Positions 36,755-48,791 of a stretch of DNA of 64,000 nt are shown here, in pieces. Source of the stretch: Rebecca billardiae RCC1528 (Eukaryota > Haptophyta); assembly GCA_965240325.2 (NCBI GenBank), contig OZ251248.1, forward strand, positions 992,001 to 1,056,000, in the 5' to 3' direction. Position 1 is the first letter of the stretch. Every line of letters starts with the position of its first letter. A program made the position numbers and the translations under genes. The notes below the pieces were generated by a model. It was not told the DNA's origin. It made no database searches and saw only the letters and a list, made by a program, of their open reading frames with translations.

Positions 36755-38840
36755 AGGCGGCGGCGGCGGCGGCGGCGCCAAGGGGCGGCGGCACGGCGCG
36801 GACGACGCGGTGACGTCGGGCCTGCTCGCCGGCGGCACGTCGCTCGCCGAGTCCACCGCGTGGGGCGAGCTCGAGGTCCCCGTCCGCTTCGCCGTCCTCG
36901 ACGTGAGCGGCGGCGCGGCCGGCGGCGGCGGCGGCGGCGGCTGCGCCGCGCTGGCGACACCGGTGCTATCGTCACGACAGCCGCAGCGCGACGCGGTGCT
37001 GCGCGCCGCGCTCGGCGCGGCGCGCGACCTGCCGACGGTGGCGGCGGACGCGGCGCGCGAGCTCGGCGCGCCCACCGCGTCCGGCGCCACCGTCGCCGCG
37101 CTCGCCGCCGCGCTCGCCGACCCCTCGCTGCACGTGAGCGTGCGCGCGGCCGCGGCGCGCGCGCTCGGCCGCGCCGCGGCGCCCGCCACCGACTTTGCCT
37201 CCGTCAGCGCGCTGCGCGCGTTCGCGCACGCGGCGTTTGTGGACGGGCGCAGCGGCCGGCTGCGCGCCGAGGCGGTGGGCGCGAGCCCCGAGCTGCGCGC
37301 CCTCTGGGCCGCCGTGCTGCACGCGCTGGCCGCCGCGCGCGACGGCGGCGCGGGCGGCGCGTGCGCGCCGCCCGCGTGGCGCGCGGCGCTCGAGCTCGCC
37401 GCGCTCGCGGACGCGGCCGCGCCGTCCGCGCTCGGCGCCGCCGACGGCGACGGCGGCGGCGGCGGCGAGGAGGGCGACGAGGGCGGCGCGGGCGAGCTGC
37501 TCGCCATCGCCATCGCCGCGCTCGCGCGCGCACCGCCGCCGGCCGGCGCGCACGCCGCCGCGCCGCTTGCCGCGCTCGCGCGCCACAGCCTTGCGCTCGA
37601 GTGCTTGCGCGGGCCGGCGCGCGCGCGCGCGCGCGGCGCGCTCGCGGGTGCGTGCGTGCGCGCGCTCGCGGGCCTGCGCGCGCGCGGCGCGCTGCCGCCG
37701 GCTGGCGCGGCGGCGACCGAGCCGGCGGCGGGCCGCTGCGAGGCGGCGCGCTTCGTCTTCGGCCGCCGCGCCGCCGCCTGGCCGGTGGGCGCGCGCACGG
37801 CTGCGGTGCGCGCGCTCGCGGGCCGCGCGCTCGGCGCGCTGCGCGCCGCCGCCGCGCGCGCCGACCGGCTGGGCGGCGGCGGCGGCGAGGCGGAGGAGGA
37901 GGAGGAGGAGGGCGCGGCGCTCGGCGCGGGTCTGCGCGCGCTGCGCGAGCTGCTCGCCGCCCTGCTCGCACCGCCGCCGCCCAGCGCGCGCGCGCGCGCG
38001 GCCGGCGGCGCGGCCGCCGCGCCGCCGCCGCGCGCGCCGCCGCGCGCCGCCGCCGCCGTGCACGGCGGCCGCGCCGCGCGGCTCGCGCTGCTGCGCGCGG
38101 CGCTGGACGAGGTGTCGGCGGGGCCGCACGCGCGCACGGCGCGCGCGGCGCTGCGCGCGCCCAGCCCCGAGGCCGCGCGCACCGCGCACGCGCTCTGGCG
38201 CGCGCTCAACGCGCCCGCCACCGAGCCGCGCGCGCGCGCCGCGCTCGCGGCATTCTGGGCTTGGGCGTGGGGGGAGGCGCGCACCGCGCCGTGCCTCGGC
38301 GGCGGCGGCGCGGCGCTGCGCGCGGAGGAGATCCGCGCGCACCTGCGGTGCAACCCGCGCCCGCGCCTCCCGCGCGCGCCCGCCTTCGTCGGCACGCGCG
38401 AGGCCCTCGCCATCCGCCTCGAGGCCGCGCGCGCGCGCGCGGCCGAGGCGGCCGCGCGGCGGGACGTGATCGTCTCGCTCGACCTTGGCGCGGCCGGCGG
38501 CGGCGGCGGCGGCGGGGTGGGCGGGGAGGGCGAGGGGCTGCGCGGCGGCGGGCTGGGGCGCGCGTACGCGCGCGTGAGCCTGCGCATGGCCGGCGCCGAC
38601 CCGCACGCGCCGCCCACCGACCCGCGCTCCTGGCTCCGCTGGGACGACGCGTGCGCGGCCGAACGCACGCTCGCCGCCATCGACGCGGGCTACGACCAGC
38701 TGTGCGCGCGCACCGGCCGGAGGCTGTGGCTCAGGCGCAGGGCGGAGGGCGAGGAGGGCGAGGAGGCGGACGAGGCGGCCGCCGCCGGCGGCGCGGCCGG
38801 CGCGGGGGCGGCGGCCGACGACGCGGGGGCGGCGTGGTGA
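33774..38840 (+). CDS. TAF2: TAF2, TFIID subunit (catalytically dead M1-aminopeptidase fold)
   Basis: TAF2 is a TFIID subunit that contacts Initiator DNA. Exons are 33774-35941 and 36017-38840, giving 1663 residues; the 75-bp intron is a multiple of three and leaves an open frame. The N-terminal β-domain follows the M1-peptidase pattern (FEAAAPFGYGAACADGLLFY, HWLPCADRP). The central fold retains the helix AGSWVGLGCGAVAVASWAEW, but no HEXXH zinc site exists, as in TAF2. The intron junction rebuilds CARLHYGFRYDRRNHSTQLF, the conserved TAF2 segment just after the peptidase-like helices. HEAT-like helices follow (for example DPSLHVSVRAAAARALG). It is inflated by Ala and Gly runs at about 34525-34577, 34945-35033 and 36718-36778. 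The start is the ATG at 33774 rather than the in-frame upstream extension. The identification is good; the boundaries of the tail are less certain. Confidence 0.85.
34525..35033 (+). repeat. (GCG)n/(GGC)n trinucleotide runs inside TAF2
   Basis: An Ala-coding (GCG)n run at about 34525-34577 and a Gly-coding (GGC)n run at about 34945-35033, separated by ordinary coding sequence. They look like in-frame triplet expansions. Confidence 0.9.
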
Positions 38841-39846
38841 CGCCGGGCGACCGCGGAGCAGATAGCAGTCGAGTGATCCATTCAGTGATCGGCGGCGCCA
38901 CGGACTGACGACCCCGCGACCCGTGACGATCGACGGTCGTCGTCGCAGTGACTGATGCTGCCGAGTCACGACGTCGACGCACGACAGCGCATCATCATCA
39001 TCAGCATATGTACATCCGCCACAGCAGACACTGCGCGCGCTATACGCGCGCGATGTATATATATACTACGCTATATATATATACTGAGACTGGGCGGCGG
39101 ATGTCACATATATATACTGATGTATATATTCCGCCACGACTATATTCCACGACGACGCTGACTCTACCGCTACCGCGCGCACGGACGTCGCGAGCCGACG
39201 ACGATGCCAGCCTGATGAAGCCCTGCGATGATCGACGATATAGTACTATAACTACTAGTCATCCCGGACCCGGAGCTGGGCGATAAGACCCAGCTAGAGC
39301 AGTCAGCAGCTGCAGTTGCTTGTGACGACACTGACGACGGACCGGACCGCGCCGTGTAACTCTATGGCGCGCTGCCGTGACCGTCATCACGACTCGCGGC
39401 TGAAATATATTGATGATGAATATATCACGACGACTGCTATTAGTATAACTAATTATTAGTAGCAGCCGCCGGCCGCCGCCGGAGCCGCGCGGGCAGCGGC
39501 TCGGCCGATGAGTGACATCGCCGGTACCGTACTTCACTACTCGACCGCCGCGCGCCCAGCAGTAGCAGTAGCATCATCACGACTACAGTTTATTATTTGC
39601 AGTAGCATGTTTTATAGAACGTGCGTAACTCGGGCTCACGCGGTGGCAGGTTGCCGCGCCATCCTTCATCGCACGACGCTCTCCGAAGAGAGACCTGGAA
39701 ACTGGTTACAGTAGTAGTAGGCTGCTGGCCGTCGTATGGCGACTCCGCATCGGTCCGACCGGCAGACCGCAGACCGACTGACGCGGCGTGGCGGCGGCGT
39801 CGCGCAGCAGGTCGCGGATCGCGGATCGGCGGCGCATCAATCGATG
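38841..39846. other. intergenic, no gene recognised
   Basis: The 3' flank of TAF2. It has several short TA stretches (39055-39130) and scattered tandem CGA/GAC words. No frame with a recognisable domain was found. Confidence 0.5.
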
Positions 39847-40204
39847 ATGGCCCGCGGTGCAGGGCGGAGCGCGTAGCGTGGAGCCCCGCCGGGGGCCCTC
39901 ACTACGTTGTCAAAAAGATCTTTTGATCAAAGAAAAGGGGACGGGGGACGATTTTGAGGGCTGTTGGAGGGTGAGTTTTCGACTTTTTGAGGGGGGTATG
40001 CTGTCCATCACAGCTTAAAAGGCCGCGCCCGCTGCAATTCTTGTATCTACTATGGACGGACGTGGGATCAGATACCCCGGGGGTGAAACAAGTGAGTATT
40101 CCTACCCCTCTTATATGCTGAAGTACGAGTTTGCCGAGCGACGTTTGCTGATTGTTTTGGGTCGAAAACAGCTATGAGGCCAGATTCTTTTGAATAGTGC
40201 TTGT

Positions 40205-40413
40205 TCAAATACGTTACCCGCCTGCCTCGATGGATGAACCGCCTCGTCATATTAAAAGAGATTCTTTTCAATAGCGCCTGTCCAACCAAGTTACCCGTCT
40301 GCCTCGATGGATGAACCTCCTAGTGTCATAATGAAGGGATTGTTTTGAATAGCGCTGAATAAACCAAGTTACCCGCCTGCCTCGATGGATGAACCTCCTT
40401 TGCCATAATATGA
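40205..40413. repeat. three tandem units of about 77 bp at the end of P
   Basis: CTCGATGGATGAACC recurs three times at about 77-78-bp spacing, each within a longer similar unit (TTACCCGCCTGCCTCGATGG). On the minus strand the units translate to repeats containing RRFIHRGRRVT, in both P and P'. Whether this is translated is unknown. Confidence 0.8.
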
Positions 40414-40453
40414 CCGCGTTCCGCGGTCCTTCCGTAGAACCAACGTAGTTAGG

Positions 40454-41781
40454 GGCCCGCGGTGCACCCTCCGTCGGCTGCTGTCTCAGTCTGGTCAACA
40501 TGGCGGGCCGATGAGGACTGTCGCCGCGGGCCCGCGCGAAGAAGTACGGACGGCGGCCGGGGCAGCGGCGCGCGCGCGCAGGGCGAGCCTGGGCCTTGAG
40601 GTGCTCGCGCTGCGCCACGCGCTCGACGACGGGCCGCTGGTCGCTCAGCCGGCGCGCCTCGTGCCGGCAGAGCGAGAGCGCGCACCACTCTGCTGGCCCC
40701 ACCCCCAGCGGCCCCAGCCTGAGCTCACGGCGCTGCGCAGCCGCGCACCGAGAGGCGAGACCGACTACCGAGCGGAGCTCGGGGTGGAACGAGGCGAGCG
40801 GCGGGTCGCGCCTGCCGGCCGCGCGTGCGCGCCTGCTCCACCGCGCCACCGTGCTCGCCCGCCGCCTCCTCCGCCGCGTCGGCCTCGAAGCCACGGCGGC
40901 GGCCAGCCAGCCTCCGACCGAGGCGCGGAGCCCGTGCGTGCTCACTCACCCGGCGCGGTGGCGCCCTCGAGTCGACGGCCGTCTACTCCACAGCTGGCTG
41001 CTCGAGCTGCTGCACGGGGCGTCGCGACGAGGGCGCCGCGCGCGCCCAGCGCGTCCGTCGCCGCGTCGCGCAGCGCGTCGAGCTCGGCGCCGCGCTTCGC
41101 CAGCTCGGCGCCCAGCAGCGCCTCCGTGCGCACTCGTGCTCATTCGATTGTCGTCATCGCGCTCGTCGGCTCCGTGGCGAGCCCGCGGGGCGGACGAGCG
41201 GACTACTGCGCGCCGCAGCAGGAGCAGCGCGCGGCGCGCAGCGCTCCGCGCGCAGCAGGGCCGTCTCCTCATCCACCGAGTGCACGGCCTGCGCGGCGGC
41301 GACGGCGGCGCGCGCCCGGCCGCGGGGGGACGCAAGCGCTGCGGGCCGAGATGAGTCCGGCCGCCGAGCCGCGGTGGCGGCGTCGGCGTGCGCGCCGGGC
41401 GAGGTGAGCGAGCTCACGCGGCCCGGGCTCAGCACGCCCGTGCACAGCGCCGGCCGCGGTGGCGAGCGCGCACCGCTCGGCCGCGGTGGCAACCGGCTGA
41501 GCGGTTGATGTTTCGGATTGTTTGAAGCCGCGAGGTCAGCGACGTCTCCGATGACTCGGCCATGATTGTGGTCCTCCTTCGCCCACGGGTGCTTTGTCGA
41601 CCATCCGCTGGAGGCGCGCCAACGTCGGTACGGACAGCGCCTGCTTGAGCGTCGTGATGTGCATCAGCTCGAGCCGGCCGAAGATGGGCCCGCCGACGGC
41701 GATGATCATGATGTGCGCGCTTGCCGCTTGGGCACCCGTCCTCGTCGCGAGACGCTGGCGGGCGGGTAACCCGTTTTTCTT
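40454..41781 (-). pseudogene. possible gene fragment in Q (inverted copy in Q' on the plus strand)
   Basis: On the minus strand Q translates in pieces to plausible protein, for example GGPIFGRLELMHITTLKQAL (about 41,600-41,720), MAESSETSLTSRLQTIRNIN (about 41,505-41,563) and a coiled-coil-like GAELAKRGAELDALRDAATD (about 41,060-41,130). A GGTGAGTGAGC donor-like site lies near 40950. These pieces are in different frames, so an intron-containing or broken gene is possible. The family is not recognised. The same pieces occur in Q' on the plus strand, with small differences that alter the coiled-coil frame. Confidence 0.3.
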
Positions 41782-43718
41782 TCATATTATGGCAAAGGAG
41801 GTTCATCCATCGAGGCAGGCGGGTAACTTGGTTTATTCAGCGCTATTCAAAACAATCCCTTCATTATGACACTAGGAGGTTCATCCATCGAGGCAGACGG
41901 GTAACTTGGTTGGACAGGCGCTATTGAAAAGAATCTCTTTTAATATGACGAGGCGGTTCATCCATCGAGGCAGGCGGGTAACGTATTTGAACAAGCACTA
42001 TTCAAAAGAATCTGGCCTCATAGCTGTTTTCGACCCAAAACAATCAGCAAACGTCGCTCGGCAAACTCGTACTTCAGCATACAAGAGGGGTAGGAATACT
42101 CACTTGTTTCACCCCCGGGGTATCTGATCCCACGTCCGTCCATAGTAGATACAAGAATTGCAGCGGGCGCGGCCTTTCAAGCTGTGATGGACAGCATACC
42201 CCCCTCAAAAAGTCGAAAACTCACCCTCCAACAGCCCTCAAAATCGTCCCCCGTCCCCTTTTCTTTGATCAAAAGATCTTTTTGACAACGTAGTGAGGGC
42301 CCCCGGCGGGGCTCCACGCTACGCGCTCCGCCCTGCACCGCGGGCCATGAAAGAAAAACGGGTTACCCGCCCGCCAGCTGTCTCGCGACGAGGACGGGTG
42401 CCCAAGCGGCAAGCGCGCACATCATGATCATCGCCGTCGGCGGGCCCATCTTCGGCCGGCTCGAGCTGATGCACATCACGACGCTCAAGCAGGCGCTGTC
42501 CGTACCGACGTTGGCGCGCCTCCAGCGGATGGTCGACAAAGCACCCGTGGGCGAAGGAGGACCACAATCATGGCCGAGTCATCGGAGACGTCGCTGACCT
42601 CGCGGCTTCAAACAATCCGAAACATCAACCGCTCAGCCGGTTGCCACCGCGGCCGAGCGGTGCGCGCTCGCCACCGCGGCCGGCGCTGTGCACGGGCGTG
42701 CTGAGCCCGGGCCGCGTGAGCTCGCCCACCTCGCCCGGCGCGCACGCCGACGCCGCCACCGCGGCTCGGCGGCCGGACTCATCTCGGCCCGCAGCGCTTG
42801 CGTCCCCCCGCGGCCGGGCGCGCGCCGCCGTCGCCGCCGCGCAGGCCGTGCACTCGGTGGATGAGGAGACGGCCCTGCTGCGCGCGGAGCGCTGCGCGCC
42901 GCGCGCTGCTCCTGCTGCGGCGCGCAGTAGTCCGCTCGTCCGCCCCGCGGGCTCGCCACGGAGCCGACGAGCGCGATGACGACAATCGAATGAGCACGAG
43001 TGCGCACGGAGGCGCTGGGCGCCGACGGCAGTGGCGAAGCGCGGCGCCGAGCTCGACGCGCTGCGCGACGCGGCGACGGACGCGCTGGGCGCGCGCGGCG
43101 CCCTCGTCGCGACGCCCCGTGCAGCAGCTCGAGCAGCCAGCTGTGGAGTAGACGGCCGTCGACTCGAGGGCGCCACCGCGCCGGGTGAGTGAGCACGCAC
43201 GGGCTCCGCCTCGGTCGGAGGCTGGCTGGCCGCCGCCGTGGCTTCGAGGCCGACGCGGCGGAGGAGGCGGCGGGCGAGCACGGTGGCGCGGTGGAGCAGG
43301 CGCGCACGCGCGGCCGGCAGGCGCGACCCGCCGCTCGCCTCGTTCCACCCCGAGCTCCGCTCGGTAGTCGGTCTCGCCTCTCGGTGCGCGGCTGCGCAGC
43401 GCCGTGAGCTCAGGCTGGGGCCGCTGGGGGTGGGGCCAGCAGAGTGGTGCGCGCTCTCGCTCTGCCGGCACGAGGCGCGCCGGCTGAGCGACCAGCGGCC
43501 CGTCGTCGAGCGCGTGGCGCAGCGCGAGCACCTCAAGGCCCAGGCTCGCCCTGCGCGCGCGCGCCGCTGCCCCGGCCGCCGTCCGTACTTCTTCGCGCGG
43601 GCCCGCGGCGACAGTCCTCATCGGCCCGCCATGTTGACCAGACTGAGACAGCAGCCGACGGAGGGTGCACCGCGGGCCCCTAACTACGTTGGTTCTACGG
43701 AAGGACCGCGGAACGCGG

Positions 43719-44227
<509 letters not shown>

Positions 44228-46891
44228 TCAGCCAGACGAGCGCCACGGCTTGCACGGCTGCACCTCGAACTCGAAGCGCTCGGCCGAGTCTGCGCGCGCG
44301 TCGGCGCCGTACGATGGCAGCTCGAGCAGAAGGTCCCCGCGCACAGAGCGCGCGCGCCACGGGCCGGCGCGGCCGACCGCGGCGAAGGCCAGCGCCTGGC
44401 CGTGCGGCGCGAGCGTGCCCATGCCCACCTCCGCGCCGGCGCCGTCGAGCGCGAACAGCTCGACCGGGTGCGGCGTGCGGTTGATGAACGTGAGCGAGTC
44501 GGCGGGGGCGGCGGCGGCGGCGGGTGCGGCGGTGGCGGGCGCGTCGCCGCCCTCCGCGCCGCCGCCGCGCTCGCCCTCGGCGCCGTCGGCGGGCACGGCG
44601 GGCGCGGGCGCGGCGGCGCCGCCGTCGTGGCCGTGCGGCGCGCGCAGCCCCGCCGTCTCCGCCGGGCACGGCGGCAGCGCCTCCGCCTCGGCCGGGTCGC
44701 CGCCGAGCGCGCACACGCCTGGCGCGAGGTCGTCGCAGCAGTCGCCGAACGACGCGCAGTGCTCGCGGCCGCAGCGGCAGCTCGAGCCGTCGGCGAAGAT
44801 GAGCCGCTCGAGCACGGGGAGCGCGGAGCGCCGCGCGGGCAGCACGCCCGGCAGCGCCCCCGCGCCGCCGCGCCGCGCCGCGCCCACGCCCAGCCCGGGC
44901 CCGAACCGGCCGCGCACGCCGGGGTCTTGCTTGCCGATGTCCTGCCCGATGGGGAGCTGCGTGGGCGGCGGCGACTCGCCGCGGAGCTTGCGGCCCATCC
45001 AGTCGTCCCAGCGGTGCAGGATGGCGCTGTCCACTGCGGGCAGGGTGGTGGGGAGGAGGGGGCGGAGGAGGGGACGGGGTCACTCGGCGCTCGGCTCGCG
45101 GGGCTGGCCGACCGGTGTGTGTGTGCGTGCGTGTGCGCGCGTGTGTGTGGCCGCGGGCGCGCTGGCGGTGTGTGCGCGCGGGCGTGCGCAAGCGCGCGCG
45201 GCGGCCCCACGGCCGGAGGCACGCGCCGCCCGCCCCCCGCCCCGCCACGAGCGCCCGCCCAGCCGCGCGCACGCCCCGCCCGCCGCCGCACACGCACCCT
45301 CCGGGTCCACCTTGCGCGCAAACATGAACGGAGAGCCGAACACCGCCTCCGCCTCATCCACGCGCAGCACGCGCGGCCCGCCCACAAAGTTCCAGCCGAC
45401 GGTGGACCAGTAGGAGCCCGGGTCGCCGTGGTAGTGCGGCCAGTCGATCCAGCGCAGGTTGTGGTGGAAGAGCGTGCCGTTGTACGGCGAGTGCATCGCG
45501 AGGGTCTGGAGGAACATCTCATCGCTCAGGACGCGCCGCTCAAAGACGCGCGCCCAGCGCCGGCCTGTTTCGTCGCGGTGAATGAACTCGGCGAGCTTGC
45601 GGTGCAGGATCACCCACTGCGAGCCGGACCAGTACTCCTCGCCCTCGCGGCGCCGCGGCACCTCCACCCCGCCCACGGTATCGTACACCACGGGGCCGGA
45701 GCGGCCGAAGCAGCAGTAGGGCGTGGGCGTGATGTCAAAGACGGCGCCGCTGAGCCCCACAAAGCCGTAACCGCCGCACTCGACCACGGGGTGGCGCTCG
45801 GCGAACTCGAGCGTGCGCTCGACCAGCTCGCCGCGGCCGGCGTGCACCTGCGCCGCGGCGGGCGGGCGGGGACGGCGGCGGGCGCGTGTCTGCGCGCGGA
45901 GGCCGGCTGGCGCGCGGGCGCAAGGCCGTGCCGCCTGCGGTGGCCGGTGGCCGCGCGCGTGCGCGCGCGCGCGCGCGCGCGCGTGCGTGCGTGTGCGCGC
46001 GCGGTCCACGCACACGCACGCACACACAGTTGCTCCACCCCGGCCCGCGCGCACACCTGCATGAAGCTGTAGGTCGTCTCCTTGAACGGGCGCAGCCAGG
46101 CCACCACCTCCGCGTTGGTGCGCAGCGCCAGGTCCGCGTCAGACAGGTTGATCAGAAAGTCAAAGTCGAGCGACATCTGCGCACGCGCAGGCGCGGGGCG
46201 GTGCGTGTCAGGCGCGGCCCGGCGCGCGTCGGGCCCGGCCCGGTGCGCGTCGAGCCCGGTGCGCGTCAGGCGCGGTGCGGCGCGTCGCGCGGCGCGCGGC
46301 GCGGCGCGTCGGCGCGCGGAGACTGGCGGCGGCGCGCGCGCGCAGCGCGGGCGGCGCGCGCACCTCGACGACGGTCTTGATGGCGTCGAGCAGCACGCTC
46401 ACCATCGTGAACGCGCCCCACTGCACCAGCCGCCGGTTGCGCAGCACGTGCACGTTCGCCAGCGGCGCCGCGTACTTTTCGATCTCCGCCTGCGCGGTGC
46501 CGTTCAGCTTGAGGTCGAGGTGAAGGAGGAAAAGGTGCGACGGGTGGTAGAGCGCGTGGATGAGGCGCGAGACGACGAGGTGGGAGTACGGGCGCGAGAG
46601 CATCACGAAGTACACCAGCCGCGGGTCGTGCGACGACGCGCGGTGCGACACGCGCACGCCGTGGAGCGGGTCGCCGTACAGCCGCGGGCCGAGACCGTGC
46701 GCGGACGCGAGCAGCGCCTGCCGCAGCGCGGTGCGGCAGCGCTCGGCGTCGGGCGCGGGGACGGGCGCGCCGGTGAAGTCGGTCAGGTTGAACACCGCGC
46801 CCCCGCCCGCCGCGTCCTCCGCCGCGAGCGTCGCGTCGATCTCGCGCCAGAGCGACTCGTCGTCGCGCGGCGGCGGCGGCGGCACGCCGCC

Positions 46892-46923
<32 letters not shown>

Positions 46924-47074
46924 CGGGGCGCGGCGGCATGGGGCGCGGCGGGTCGGCCGCCGCCGGCGGCGGCGTCGCGCGCCCCACGCACCCCGCCGCG
47001 AGCAGCAGCGCGCCCACCGTCGCCGCGCCGCGGCCGGCGCGCCGCCCGCGAGCAGCGCTCCGCGCCGTCGCCAT
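44228..47074 (-). CDS. GT14 (core-2/I-branching / xylosyltransferase-type) glycosyltransferase with Cys-rich and VHL-β-like C-terminus
   Basis: A predicted type II Golgi glycosyltransferase. Exons 47074-46364, 46176-46057, 45847-45298 and 45033-44228 join in phase; 728 residues. A short N-terminal hydrophobic anchor (VGALLLAAGCVG) and a Pro-rich stem precede the GT14 fold: RLVYFVMLSRPYSHLVVSRL, then FLLHLDLKLNG, NVHVLRNRRLVQWGAFTMV, DFDFLINLSDADLALRT across exon 2, and GSQWVILHRKLAEFIHRDE with VLSDEMFLQTL in exon 3, all as in xylosyltransferase and GCNT enzymes. Exon 4 adds CRCGREHCASFGDCCDD, a somatomedin-B-like Cys cluster, and a final LTFINRTPHPVELFALDGAG, then RSVRGDLLLELPSYG, resembling the VHL β-domain. 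Acceptor and donor sugars cannot be told. Introns 2 and 3 hold GT-rich runs. Confidence 0.85.
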
Positions 47075-47242
47075 GCTGCGCTAGCTCACGAACGCCGCGC
47101 TGGCGAGTGCCCGGCGCGCGGGCAGTCCGGGTTGGGGCGAAAGGCTTGGATCCGGGCGCGCGCCGCCGCGGCGTGGCATTTCTTTTGGGCGTGGCCGCCC
47201 GCCTGCCTCTCCGTCGAGGGTTGCCAGCGCCCGACCGAGCAC
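47075..47242. promoter_or_regulatory. shared intergenic promoter, GT14 / PIP kinase
   Basis: Only 168 bp lie between the divergent start codons. No TATA box is visible. It contains GCAGTCCGGGTT (near 47120), the inverse form of the CCCGGAC motif in other shared promoters of this window. Confidence 0.6.
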
Positions 47243-47807
47243 ATGGCTGACGCGGCGGGCGCCGCCGCCGCGCTCGGCGGCGACGAGGGGCTGCTCGACG
47301 CGCCGGGCGGCGCGCACGCGACCTCGCTGCTCGTCGCGTACTGGGCCGCCGCCTCGCTCGTCGCGGGCTGCCTCTTCCTCTGCTGCTACGCGCTGCTGCC
47401 GCCCGTGCGGCAGACGCCCGGCTGGCAGCTGATGCGCTCGTCGGTGTGCGAGCTGTTCGAGTCGGCGCTCTGGGCGGGCGTCGGGCTGGTCGCGCCGCCG
47501 TACGCGCGCACCCTCTGGCCCCCGCTCCTCGCGTGCGACATCGCCGCCAACGGCCTGCGCCTCACGATGTACCTCGACCTGCTCGTGGTCTACCGAGATC
47601 CCTTCTCCCCGCGGCTGTACCGCCCGCTCTACTACGTGGCGGTGGCGGCGTGCGCGCTGGGCGGGACGGTGTCGGCGGTGCTGTGCGGCGCGTCGCCGCA
47701 CGCGCCGCCCTCGCTCCTCCCCGCCGCGCCCCCCGCCTCCGAGCTGCTCGTGTGGGACCTGGTCTACCTGCCGTGTGCGGCGCTGTACACGGTCGGAGGT
47801 GTGTAGC

Positions 47808-47849
<42 letters not shown>

Positions 47850-47893
47850 ACACCTGCCGTGTGCGGCGCTGTACACGGTCGGAGGTGTGTAGC

Positions 47894-47937
<44 letters not shown>

Positions 47938-47981
47938 ACACCTGCCGTGTGCGGCGCTGTACACGGTCGGAGGTGTGTAGC

Positions 47982-48017
<36 letters not shown>

Positions 48018-48061
48018 ACACCTGCCGTGTGCGGCGCTGTACACGGTCGGAGGTGTGTAGC

Positions 48062-48101
<40 letters not shown>

Positions 48102-48146
48102 ACACCTGCCGTGTGCGGCGCTGTACACGGTCGGAGGTGTGTAGCC

Positions 48147-48189
<43 letters not shown>

Positions 48190-48233
48190 ACACCTGCCGT
48201 GTGCGGCGCTGTACACGGTCGGAGGTGTGTAGC

Positions 48234-48281
<48 letters not shown>

Positions 48282-48325
48282 ACACCTGCCGTGTGCGGCG
48301 CTGTACACGGTCGGAGGTGTGTAGC

Positions 48326-48369
<44 letters not shown>

Positions 48370-48413
48370 ACACCTGCCGTGTGCGGCGCTGTACACGGTC
48401 GGAGGTGTGTAGC

Positions 48414-48453
<40 letters not shown>

Positions 48454-48497
48454 ACACCTGCCGTGTGCGGCGCTGTACACGGTCGGAGGTGTGTAGC

Positions 48498-48535
<38 letters not shown>

Positions 48536-48579
48536 ACACCTGCCGTGTGCGGCGCTGTACACGGTCGGAGGTGTGTAGC

Positions 48580-48625
<46 letters not shown>

Positions 48626-48669
48626 ACACCTGCCGTGTGCGGCGCTGTACACGGTCGGAGGTGTGTAGC

Positions 48670-48707
<38 letters not shown>

Positions 48708-48751
48708 ACACCTGCCGTGTGCGGCGCTGTACACGGTCGGAGGTGTGTAGC

Positions 48752-48791
<40 letters not shown>

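Larger units (their letters stand above)
39847..43718. repeat. P-Q-P'-Q' alternating inverted repeat
   Basis: P (39847-40413, 567 bp) is repeated inverted as P' (41782-42348, 567 bp). Q (about 40414-41781, 1368 bp) is repeated inverted as Q' (about 42349-43718, 1370 bp). The order is therefore P, Q, inverted P, inverted Q. P flanks Q as an inverted pair, and Q flanks P' as an inverted pair. P and P' look practically identical; Q and Q' differ by several small indels and substitutions (for example near 40922 against 43208, 41100 against 43028, and 41754 against 42378), so they are not one read copied twice. Q' ends exactly where a long (TA)n tract starts. No transposase or recombinase frame was recognised. 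Confidence 0.85.

Noticed and set aside
40050-40110. GGATCAGATACCCC resembling a small-subunit rRNA motif in P
   Set aside because: Neighbouring sequence does not follow any rRNA helix order I know; chance similarity.
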